A stretch of 64,000 bases of DNA from Marinobacter sp. SS21. Its GTDB lineage: Bacteria; Pseudomonadota; Gammaproteobacteria; Pseudomonadales; Oleiphilaceae. The notes under the pieces were generated by a model that was not told the DNA's origin, ran no database searches, and worked only from the letters and a program-made list of their open reading frames with translations. The stretch is taken from positions 62,001 to 126,000 of the forward strand of contig NZ_JAQNDA010000001.1 of assembly GCF_028369065.1 (NCBI RefSeq), written 5' to 3'. Position 1 is the first letter of the stretch. Every line of letters begins with the position of its first letter. Both the position numbers and the translations under genes were made by a program. This document shows positions 57,677-64,000 of this stretch, piece by piece.

Positions 57677-57772
57677 CTGTCTGGATTGCCTGACGCAGCC
57701 GCAGTGGGGTGCGGGAGATGGGCCAGTGCTGCCCTGTGCCGGGCGGTGATGGGCCCCAGCGGCGTCTGGCAG

Positions 57773-57790
57773 TGTCCGGCCATCAGGACA
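57773..57790. promoter_or_regulatory. Activator site B (TGTCC-N8-GGACA)
   Basis: TGTCC-GGCCATCA-GGACA, perfect half-sites with the same 8-base spacing as site A. 51 bases upstream of the -24 element at 57842. Confidence 0.65.
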
Positions 57791-57841
57791 CTGTGTCCTC
57801 GCTGGTTTGTTAACCGATTGTTTTATCGGTAAAAGAAAACT

Positions 57842-57857
57842 TGGCACGGGATCCGCT
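57842..57857 (+). promoter_or_regulatory. Sigma-54 promoter of the activator gene
   Basis: TGGCACGGGATCCGCT: GG and GC are separated by exactly 10 bases, and TTGGCACG matches the -24 consensus fully. The -12 half is CCGCT against TTGCW. The predicted transcript starts about 80 bases before the ATG of the activator. Confidence 0.7.
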
Positions 57858-57946
57858 AGGGCTTGCCAATTGCCAATTCAGACCCCCCCATATACTCTCT
57901 GGAACAGTCCGTCCTCGCGCATCGAGGGCTGGGCGGGTAAGTTGCC

Positions 57947-59392
57947 ATGACCGAATCCTTTCCAGGCCGTAGCCAGTTTATGACCAAGCCGTACCAGCAA
58001 AATCCCAGCAGCGGACTGACCCGTGAGCTCATCGAGGTGTTGTTCCCGATGTTTGAGCAGGCCAGCGCCGGCGCCATCGCGGTCGACCGGGACAGCCGTA
58101 TCACCTGGATTAACGCCAGTTATGCCAGTCTGCTGGGCCTGCCGGATCCCCAGGCGGTGATTGGCCGGGAGGTGCGTGCGGTGATTCCCCAGACCCGCAT
58201 GGACGAGGTGGTAAAAACCGGCCAGCCATTGCTGCTGGACATCATGGAGCATGACACCCAGCAACTGGTGGTGACCCGACTGCCGTTCTATGACCAGGAC
58301 GGCGAGATTCAGGGCGCGGTGGCCTTCGTGCTCTACGACGACCTGCAGCCGCTGACTCCGTTGGTCAGCAAGTACCGCCGCCTGCACCAGGACTTGGTGG
58401 CCGCCCGCAAGGCGCTGGCCCGCAAGACCCGGGGCACCCGCTACAGTCTCGGTGATTTTGTCGGCGCCAGCCCCGCCGCGCTGGAGGTCAAGCGGCGCGC
58501 GCGGCTGGCGTCGGGGCGGGACGTGGCGGTGTTGCTGCTGGGGGAAACCGGCACCGGCAAGGAGGTGCTGGCCCAGGCCATCCATTCGGCATCGAGCCGG
58601 GCGGAGCGGCCTTTCGTTGGCGTCAACGTCGCCGCCATTCCGGAAAACCTGCTGGAGGCGGAATTCTTCGGCGTGGCCCCCGGTGCCTACACCGGCGCCG
58701 AGCGTCGCCAGCGGGAGGGCAAGTTCCAGCTCGCCAATGGCGGCACCCTGTTTTTGGACGAGGTGGGCGACATGCCGCTGGCGCTGCAGGCCAAGCTGTT
58801 GCGGGCGCTGCAGGAGGGGGAGATCGAGCCGCTGGGATCCAACAAGGTGGTGCCGGTCAATGTCCGGGTGATCGCCGCCACCAGTCGCAATCTGGAAGCG
58901 ATGATGGCCGAGGGCAGCTTCCGTTCCGATCTCTACTACCGCCTGAACGTGCTGGAAATCCCCATTCCTCCGTTGCGGGAACGGCTGCCGGACCTCGGGG
59001 TGCTGTGTGAGGCGATCCTGGAGGACCTGTGCCAGGGCCTGGAACTGCGCGGCGAGATCACCGATTCCGCGGTATCCGCGCTGGCTAGCTACGACTGGCC
59101 CGGCAATATTCGCGAATTGCGCAATGTGCTGGAACGGGCGCTGACCATGGGGGAGGACAACGGCCTGCTGGATGCCGACGCCATCTTCAAGGTGTTGCCC
59201 CGCAGCTCCGGCCGGCCGGCATCGTCGCTGGCGCCGCGACCCATCAGACCCCTGGCCCAGACCCTGGCGGCGGTGGAGGCCCAGGCGATCGAAGAGGCGC
59301 TGGTCGCCAGTCGTGGCAATCGCACCCGTGCGGCCAAGCTGTTAGGCATTTCCCGATCGGTACTCTACGAGAAATTGGCCAAACTGTCCTGA
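57947..59392 (+). CDS. Sigma-54-dependent activator (PAS, AAA+, Fis-type HTH)
   Basis: A 481-residue enhancer-binding protein. The N-terminal PAS-like sensor (about 28-140, EQASAGAIAVDRDSRITWINASYASLLGL) could bind a small ligand. The AAA+ domain starts DFVGASPAALEVK, with Walker A GETGTGKE (about 199), the sigma-54 contact loop as GAYTGA (about 246; Tyr replaces Phe of GAFTGA) and Walker B GGTLFLDEVGDM (about 264). The C-terminal Fis-type HTH is NRTRAAKLLGISRSVLYEKLAKL. It is preceded by its own sigma-54 promoter and sites A and B, so it is likely auto-activated, and followed by sites C-E and the TRAP operon, its probable target. Confidence 0.93.
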   Translation: MTESFPGRSQFMTKPYQQNPSSGLTRELIEVLFPMFEQASAGAIAVDRDSRITWINASYASLLGLPDPQAVIGREVRAVIPQTRMDEVVKTGQPLLLDIMEHDTQQLVVTRLPFYDQDGEIQGAVAFVLYDDLQPLTPLVSKYRRLHQDLVAARKALARKTRGTRYSLGDFVGASPAALEVKRRARLASGRDVAVLLLGETGTGKEVLAQAIHSASSRAERPFVGVNVAAIPENLLEAEFFGVAPGAYTGAERRQREGKFQLANGGTLFLDEVGDMPLALQAKLLRALQEGEIEPLGSNKVVPVNVRVIAATSRNLEAMMAEGSFRSDLYYRLNVLEIPIPPLRERLPDLGVLCEAILEDLCQGLELRGEITDSAVSALASYDWPGNIRELRNVLERALTMGEDNGLLDADAIFKVLPRSSGRPASSLAPRPIRPLAQTLAAVEAQAIEEALVASRGNRTRAAKLLGISRSVLYEKLAKLS

Positions 59393-59402
59393 AAGCCGGA
59401 CG
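59385..59402. promoter_or_regulatory. Activator site C (TGTCC-N8-GGACg)
   Basis: TGTCC-TGAAAGCC-GGACG. One mismatch in the last base. It overlaps the final codons and stop of the activator gene. Confidence 0.55.
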
Positions 59403-59404
59403 AT

Positions 59405-59422
59405 TGTCCCGTTTTCCGGACA
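59405..59422. promoter_or_regulatory. Activator site D (TGTCC-N8-GGACA)
   Basis: TGTCC-CGTTTTCC-GGACA, perfect half-sites, exactly 20 bases downstream of site C, that is on nearly the same face of the helix (two turns). Confidence 0.65.
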
Positions 59423-59447
59423 TCCCCTTGCGACCAATGTCTGAAGC

Positions 59448-59465
59448 TGTCCGAGTTTCAAGACA
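59448..59465. promoter_or_regulatory. Activator site E (TGTCC-N8-aGACA)
   Basis: TGTCC-GAGTTTCA-AGACA, one mismatch in the right half-site. 43 bases after site D, and 66 bases before the sigma-54 promoter at 59531. Confidence 0.55.
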
Positions 59466-59530
59466 AAATGAATTCGCGTCCGCTCCCATCGATGTTGATA
59501 TCCTTTTGTTTTTATTGAAATAGTCATGAG

Positions 59531-59546
59531 TGGCACGGCCCCTGCT
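59531..59546 (+). promoter_or_regulatory. Sigma-54 promoter of the TRAP-bdhA operon
   Basis: TGGCACGGCCCCTGCT: GG-N10-GC, GTGGCACG at -24 and CTGCT at -12 (4 of 5 against TTGCW). Located about 160 bases before the dctP ATG, with three activator sites upstream. The remainder of the 59393-59708 gap holds only this control region. Confidence 0.72.
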
Positions 59547-59708
59547 ACTGTCGGCAGGCAGGACGTCGGTACAACGCAGACAACAAAAATGGCACCTACG
59601 TTTCCTCCCGCCTTTTCTGTTTCCTGCGTGGGCTGACTACACTCAGACCAGGCCTGCGGCATTCCAGCCGACAGGCAAGAGACAACAATAAGATCAGGAG
59701 ACCTTTCG

Positions 59709-60761
59709 ATGAAACTTGCCAAGGCCATCACTGGCGTCGCCGCCGCGATCGCTCTCTCGACCGGTTCCGCCTACGCAGACAATCTGCGCTGGAAAATGCC
59801 GGTTGCCTTCGCCACCAACCTGCCGGGGCTGGGATCACCGGCCGCCTGGGTTGCCGAAAACCTCACCACCGCGTCCGACGGCAGTATCCAGGTACGGGTC
59901 TACGAACCCGGTGAACTGGTGCCGCCGTTCGATATCCTGCAATCGGTGTCCGATGGCAAGGTGTCCACCGGCTACACCTGGATCGGCTATGACCAGGGCA
60001 AGGTACCGGCGGTACCGCTGTTCGCGGCGGTGCCCTTCGGCATGAAGCCCTGGGCCTACATCGGCTGGTACTACTACGGCGGTGGCCATGACATGTTGCA
60101 GGAGGTCTACGCCAACAAGGGCTTCAACGTGCACGCCCAGCTGTGCGGCATCATCGGCCCGGAGACCGCGGGCTGGTACGCCAACAAGATCGAGACGCTG
60201 GAAGACTACGACGGCATGAAGATCCGTTTTGCCGGCCTCGGCGGCAAGGTGCTGGAGCGTCTGGGCGCGTCGGTCACCATGATGCCCGGCGGCGAGCTGT
60301 ACCAGGCGCTGGAGAAAGGCACCATTGATGCCACCGAGTTTTCCATGCCCGCCATCGACCAGATCCTCGGCTTCCAGCAGGTGGTCAAATACAACCTGTT
60401 CCCGGGCTGGCACCAGCAGTTCACCGCCCAGTACCTGCTGATCAACGGCGACGAGTGGGAAGACGCCAGCGCCTCACAGAAGGCGTTGGTGGAAGCGTCC
60501 TGCACCGCCGCCACCACCCTTGGCCTGGCCGAAGGCGAGTACAAGAACGGTGCAGTGCTGGCCGGTTTCCAGGATCAAGGGGTGCAGGCCGATCAGATCC
60601 CCCGCGAAGTCCTGGAAGAGCTGAAGTCGGTGACCCAGGAGGTACTGCAGGAAGAGGCTGCCAAGGATCCCGATTTCAAACGGGTCTACGAGAGCCAGCA
60701 GGCGTTCATGGAAACCTACCGGGTCTGGGATAGCCGCGCCTACCTGCCGAGCGACCTGTAA
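59709..60761 (+). CDS. TRAP transporter solute-binding protein (DctP family)
   Basis: Periplasmic receptor of a tripartite ATP-independent transporter. The 350-residue protein has a signal peptide (MKLAKAITGVAAAIALSTGSAYA, cut near 23). Mature-part motifs are WKMPVAFATNLPGLGSPAAWVAENLTTASDG, VRVYEPGELVPPFDILQSVSDG, and ETLEDYDGMKIRFAGLGGKVLERLGASVTMMPGGELYQALEKGTIDATEF, the region holding the substrate Arg. The long length and GIIGPETAGWY point to the subgroup for 2-oxo or hydroxy acids. Ribosome site AGGAG. With dctQ, dctM, bdhA and acsA the likely ligand is 3-hydroxybutyrate or acetoacetate; this is inferred from context. Confidence 0.9.
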   Translation: MKLAKAITGVAAAIALSTGSAYADNLRWKMPVAFATNLPGLGSPAAWVAENLTTASDGSIQVRVYEPGELVPPFDILQSVSDGKVSTGYTWIGYDQGKVPAVPLFAAVPFGMKPWAYIGWYYYGGGHDMLQEVYANKGFNVHAQLCGIIGPETAGWYANKIETLEDYDGMKIRFAGLGGKVLERLGASVTMMPGGELYQALEKGTIDATEFSMPAIDQILGFQQVVKYNLFPGWHQQFTAQYLLINGDEWEDASASQKALVEASCTAATTLGLAEGEYKNGAVLAGFQDQGVQADQIPREVLEELKSVTQEVLQEEAAKDPDFKRVYESQQAFMETYRVWDSRAYLPSDL

Positions 60762-60870
60762 ACCCGCCAGATGGTCGCAGGTGCCGGAATCGCTCCGGTG
60801 GCTGCGACCCGAACGGATGGCCCCAGCCGGTGGCCATCCGTCGTTTGTAGTCTGAACGAGGAAACCTTCC

Positions 60871-61509
60871 ATGACGGTGTCTGATCAAGGCTCGCCCGTG
60901 CCCGGGCATGCCTCCGTAACCGCAACCGAAGAGCTGATCCATCATCACACCGAATTGCCGGACACCCGGCTCAGCCGGTGGCTCGACGGCGTGCTGACGG
61001 CCATTGGCAAAGTGGCGTCCTGGTGCTGGGTGGTGGTCACCGGGGTGATCATCTGGGCGGTGGTGAGCCGGTACGTATTTGGCCAGGGCTCGGTACTGCT
61101 GGAGGAACTGCAGTGGCACATCGCCGGTGCCGGCTGGTTGCTGGGCCTGGCCTATACCCTGGTGAGTGACGATCATGTGCGGGTCGACGTGCTCCACGAA
61201 CGCCTCAGCCTCAAGGCCCAGGGTTGGATTGAGCTGATCGGTATCCTGCTGTTGCTGCTGCCATTTCTGGTGATTTCCATCTACGAGATGGTGCCCTACG
61301 CGCTCAGTTCCTACCAGGTGGGCGAGACCAGTCCGGCGCCGGCGGGGCTGGATCAGCGCTGGATTCTCAAGGCCATCGTGGCGATTTCATTCCTGTTGAT
61401 TGCCCTGGCTGCGGTGTCCCGGCTGTTCAAGGTCACCGCTTTGCTGTTCGGGTTCCCACGACCCATCCCATGCCAACCCACCCAGAAAAATAAAGGGGAC
61501 ACCGCCTGA
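60871..61509 (+). CDS. TRAP transporter small membrane subunit (DctQ)
   Basis: A 212-residue four-TM protein: VASWCWVVVTGVIIWAVVSRYVF, ELQWHIAGAGWLLGLAYTLV, GWIELIGILLLLLPFLVISI and ILKAIVAISFLLIALAAVSRLF. The pattern VSRYVFGQGSVLLEELQWH... DDHVRVDV is the DctQ signature. It has a longer than usual N-terminal cytosolic segment (about 45 residues). Its stop overlaps the dctM start (TGATG at 61507-61511), so synthesis is coupled. Confidence 0.92.
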   Translation: MTVSDQGSPVPGHASVTATEELIHHHTELPDTRLSRWLDGVLTAIGKVASWCWVVVTGVIIWAVVSRYVFGQGSVLLEELQWHIAGAGWLLGLAYTLVSDDHVRVDVLHERLSLKAQGWIELIGILLLLLPFLVISIYEMVPYALSSYQVGETSPAPAGLDQRWILKAIVAISFLLIALAAVSRLFKVTALLFGFPRPIPCQPTQKNKGDTA

Positions 61510-62873
61510 TGGAGCTCGAAACCCTATATGTAATCGGCATGTTCCTCACCTTTGGGGCGCTGTTGTTGACCGGGTTCCCGGTGGCCTGGGTGCTGGGCGG
61601 CACCGCGGTGATCTGGACTGTGATCGGCGTGGTGTCGGTGGAGCAGTTTGGCGCCAATCTCTGGTTCGATTACCCCTCGTCCATGGGCCTGGCTCCGGAA
61701 CGGATCTGGGGCATCGTCGAGAGTGAAACCCTGGTGGCCCTGCCGATGTTCATCTTCATGGGCATCATGCTCGACCAGTCCGGCATCGCCGAGCGTCTGA
61801 TGAAGAGCATGGTGAAGCTGTTCGGCGCGGTCCGGGGTGGCTATGCCGTTACCGTGATCGTGATCGGCGTGCTGCTGGCGGCCACCACCGGCATCATCGG
61901 GGCGTCGGTGGTGTTGCTGGGCATGCTGTCGCTGCCGGTGATGATGGAGAACAAATACGACAAAGGCTTTGCCGTAGGCACTGCCTGCGCCACCGGCACC
62001 CTCGGCATCCTGATTCCGCCCTCCATCATGCTGGTGTTGATGGCGGACCGGCTGGCGGTGCCGGACGCCTCGGTGGGGGACCTGTTCATGGGCGCGTTCC
62101 TGCCGGGCCTGATGCTGGGTGCCATGTATGTTGGTTACGCCATCCTGCGGCCACTGTTCCAGCCCCATCTGGCGCCGGTGCCGGCGGGTACCGTCCGGGT
62201 CAGCCCCGCGGTGATCTGGGAGGTGTTCAAGGCGGTGGTTCCCACCGCGGCGCTGATCCTTGGGGTGCTGGGCTCCATCTTCGCCGGCGTGGCCACCCCC
62301 ACCGAGGCCTCGGGGGTAGGCGCCCTGGGCGCGCTGGTGTTGGCGCTGCTGTCGGGTCGGCTGACGCTGCCGGTACTCAACACCTCGCTGTTCCAGACCA
62401 CCCGCACGGCGGCGTTCATCTTCGCCATCTTCCTCGGGGCCACCGCGTTTTCGGTGGTGTTGCGGGGGCTCGGTGGCGACGAGGTCATCGAGGGCGCGCT
62501 GCTGGGGCTGCCGTTCGGTCCATATGGCGTAGTACTGACCATCCTGGTGGGGGTGTTCCTGCTGGGCTTCTTTCTCGACTGGGTGGAGATCACCCTGATT
62601 ATCCTGCCGCTGGTGGCGCCGGTGGTGCAGCAGCTGGGTTTTGATCTGGTGTGGTTCACCATCCTGTTTGCCATGTGCCTGCAGACCTCCTTCCTGACGC
62701 CGCCGGTGGGTTTTGCCCTGTTCTACATCAAGGGCGTGGCGCCGCCGGAGATCAAGGTCACCGACATCTACCGTGGCGTGGTGCCCTACATCCTTATCCA
62801 GCTGGTGGCGCTGGCCATCGTGTTCCTGGTGCCGGAAATTGCGACCTGGCTGCCCAGCGTGGCGTACGACTAA
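61509..62873 (+). CDS. TRAP transporter large membrane subunit (DctM)
   Basis: A 454-residue, 12-TM Na+-coupled transport subunit. It begins with FLTFGALLLTGFPVAWVLGGTAVIW, and has the family's VALPMFIFMGIMLDQSGIAERLMKSM (about 77), ATTGIIGASVVLLGMLSLPVMM (about 118) and GTLGILIPPSIMLVLMAD (about 162). The Na+-site GVATPTEASGVGALGAL lies near 255 and the second half ends FLTPPVGFALFYIKGVAPPEIK. Overlaps dctQ by one base and precedes the dehydrogenase by 13. Confidence 0.94.
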   Translation: MELETLYVIGMFLTFGALLLTGFPVAWVLGGTAVIWTVIGVVSVEQFGANLWFDYPSSMGLAPERIWGIVESETLVALPMFIFMGIMLDQSGIAERLMKSMVKLFGAVRGGYAVTVIVIGVLLAATTGIIGASVVLLGMLSLPVMMENKYDKGFAVGTACATGTLGILIPPSIMLVLMADRLAVPDASVGDLFMGAFLPGLMLGAMYVGYAILRPLFQPHLAPVPAGTVRVSPAVIWEVFKAVVPTAALILGVLGSIFAGVATPTEASGVGALGALVLALLSGRLTLPVLNTSLFQTTRTAAFIFAIFLGATAFSVVLRGLGGDEVIEGALLGLPFGPYGVVLTILVGVFLLGFFLDWVEITLIILPLVAPVVQQLGFDLVWFTILFAMCLQTSFLTPPVGFALFYIKGVAPPEIKVTDIYRGVVPYILIQLVALAIVFLVPEIATWLPSVAYD

Positions 62874-62886
62874 GGAGACTGACAAG

Positions 62887-63666
62887 ATGCGATTACAGAA
62901 CCGGACTGCCCTGATTACCGGCGGCGCCCGTGGCATTGGCCGGGCCATTGCCGAACATTTCGCCCGTGAGGGCGCCTGGGTGGCGGTCGCCGACCTGGAC
63001 GGCCAGGCCGCCGCAGCCGCGGCCCGAGCCATCGAAGGCGAAGGTGGCACCGCCATGGCTGTAACCATGGATGTCACTGACGAAGCCGCGGTGGAGCAGG
63101 GTGTGGCGGCCATTGTCAACGACTGGGGCCGGCTCGATATCGCCCTGGCCAATGCCGGCGTCCAGCACATCGACCCGGTACACAAGCTGGCCTACGGCGA
63201 TTGGCGCAAGGTCATCGATGTCCACCTGGGCGGCGCCTTCCTGGTGACCCGGGCCGCGCTGCAGCGGATGTACGAAAACGGCGGCGGCACCATGCTGTAC
63301 ATGGGCTCGGTGCACTCGCTGGAGGCGTCGCCGCTGAAATCGCCCTATGTGGCCGCCAAACATGGCATGCTGGGATTGTGCCGGGCGGTCGCCAAAGAGG
63401 GTGCCGAACATGGTGTGCGCAGCAACATCATCTGCCCGGGCTTCGTGCGCACCCCGCTGGTGGACAAGCAGATCCCGGAACAGGCCAGGGAGCTGGGCAT
63501 TTCCGAGCAGGAGGTGATCAGCAAGGTGATGTTGAAGAACACGGTGAACGGCGAGTTCACCACGGTGGAAGACGTGGCGGAACTGGCCGTACACTTGGCC
63601 GCCTTCCCCTCGGCGGCGCTCACTGGGCAGTCGGTGGTGGTCAGCCACGGCTGGCACATGCAATAG
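62887..63666 (+). CDS. bdhA: D-3-hydroxybutyrate dehydrogenase (SDR family)
   Basis: NAD-dependent short-chain dehydrogenase converting 3-hydroxybutyrate to acetoacetate. The 259-residue protein has the cofactor motif TGGARGIGRAIAEHF (about residue 12), NAGVQHIDPV, typical of BDH rather than of acetoacetyl-CoA reductases, the catalytic Ser in MGSVHSLEAS and YVAAKHGMLGL (Tyr/Lys). ICPGFVRTPLVDKQIPEQ is again like bacterial BDH. The longer frame from 62713 overlaps dctM; the ATG at 62887 has AAGGAG ten bases before. Placed between transporter and acetoacetyl-CoA synthetase, it is the middle step of the route. Confidence 0.9.
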   Translation: MRLQNRTALITGGARGIGRAIAEHFAREGAWVAVADLDGQAAAAAARAIEGEGGTAMAVTMDVTDEAAVEQGVAAIVNDWGRLDIALANAGVQHIDPVHKLAYGDWRKVIDVHLGGAFLVTRAALQRMYENGGGTMLYMGSVHSLEASPLKSPYVAAKHGMLGLCRAVAKEGAEHGVRSNIICPGFVRTPLVDKQIPEQARELGISEQEVISKVMLKNTVNGEFTTVEDVAELAVHLAAFPSAALTGQSVVVSHGWHMQ

Positions 63667-63705
63667 GGCGTTGGCGCCGAACGGCGGTATCGATAGGAGA
63701 AAAGC

Positions 63706-64000
63706 ATGAGCAATACCGAACAGTCATCGGTGGTGTGGGTCCCCGGCGACGAGACACTGAACACCAGCCAGATGGCACGATTCAAAGCCTGGCTGGAAGA
63801 CCAGGGCAAGGGCCCGTTTGCCGATTATCACGCCCTGCACCAGTGGTCGATCGACGACCTGGAAGGCTTCTGGCAGGCGGTGTGGGATTTCTGCGGCCTG
63901 GGTTGCGAGACCCCCGCCGAGCGGGTGCTGGGCCGCCGCGATCTGCCAGGGGCGCAGTGGTTCCCGGGCATGCAGCTGAACTTCGCGGCCAATCTGCTGC
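63706..64000 (+). CDS. Acetoacetyl-CoA synthetase, N-terminal part
   Basis: The gene runs out of the window; the first 98 residues are visible. They read VVWVPGDETLNTSQMARFKAWLE, DYHALHQWSIDDLEGFWQAVWDFCG and WFPGMQLNFAANLL, the N-terminal cap of acetoacetate--CoA ligases and related acyl-CoA synthetases (ANL family). The AMP-forming motifs lie outside the window. It starts 39 bases after bdhA with AGGAGA nine bases before the ATG, and would activate the acetoacetate made by the dehydrogenase. A propionyl-CoA-type ligase is the less likely alternative. Confidence 0.85.
   Translation, partial: MSNTEQSSVVWVPGDETLNTSQMARFKAWLEDQGKGPFADYHALHQWSIDDLEGFWQAVWDFCGLGCETPAERVLGRRDLPGAQWFPGMQLNFAANLL

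Noticed and set aside
57432..57677. Small minus-strand frame encoding an Ile-Glu dipeptide repeat
   Set aside because: It only reads the ATCTCT microsatellite; no ribosome site or family. The repeat is kept as a DNA feature.
61524..63185. 553-residue minus-strand frame opposite dctM and bdhA
   Set aside because: Shadow frame rich in His, Gln and Arg; plus-strand genes are certain.

Overview
The window reads as chromosomal DNA of a GC-rich gammaproteobacterium. The gene order recF-gyrB ... gmhB-glyS-glyQ ... trkA-rsmB-fmt-def-tsaP-dprA-tsaC-hemF-aroE is that of the origin-proximal region of Pseudomonas-type genomes, and the cox/ctaA/ctaB cluster and prlC-yheV pair also follow pseudomonad order. 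Orphan ectoine synthase, PomAB-like stators, TRAP transport and sigma-54 regulation suggest a marine Oceanospirillales/Pseudomonadales relative (an Alcanivorax-like organism is my guess; not proven).

Layout. 1-285: C-terminus of an AarF/UbiB-type protein with its terminator. 361-2445: a decayed group II intron whose reverse transcriptase carries two frameshifts and two nonsense codons, placed right behind that terminator and just before recF-gyrB (2.7-6.2 kb). 6.4-16.2 kb, all minus strand: a VC0807-type membrane protein, a nonsense-split lipoprotein, tRNA-Pro(CGG), gmhB, glyS-glyQ, trkA, rsmB, fmt, def. 16.6-23.5 kb, plus strand: tsaP-like LysM protein, dprA, tsaC, hemF, aroE, a motA/motB stator pair and a PA4642-family protein. 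23.6-32 kb: Hsp20, gamma-carbonic anhydrase, prlC, yheV, an AT-rich Fic gene with palindromic operators, an antiporter and small conserved genes. 32.4-42.8 kb: MATE pump, then the aa3-type cytochrome oxidase cluster coxB-coxA-ctaG-coxC-surf1-(Sco-like)-ctaA-ctaB-sco. 42.9-52.4 kb: MFS transporter, hrpB, yjfB, MFS transporter with orphan ectC, and a GTPase/membrane pair (DUF3482/DUF2868). 52.9-57.4 kb: a 1040-residue Ig-like lipoprotein, an HPP membrane protein and a Crp/Fnr regulator. 57.9-64 kb: sigma-54 activator, TRAP transporter (dctP-Q-M), 3-hydroxybutyrate dehydrogenase and the start of acetoacetyl-CoA synthetase, a complete uptake-and-activation route for 3-hydroxybutyrate/acetoacetate.

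The two most notable signals are not genes. First, five copies of TGTCC-N8-GGACA (two imperfect in the last base or half-site) sit in front of two good sigma-54 promoters (57842 and 59531) that bracket the sigma-54 activator, so a regulator, its operators and its targets can be read directly from the sequence. Second, two pairs of long hairpins (24.2-24.5 kb and 44.2-44.5 kb) each contain two inverted copies of a conserved core, held in perfect stems of unrelated sequence; the 44-kb cores are identical over 36 bases while their 23- and 27-bp arms differ.
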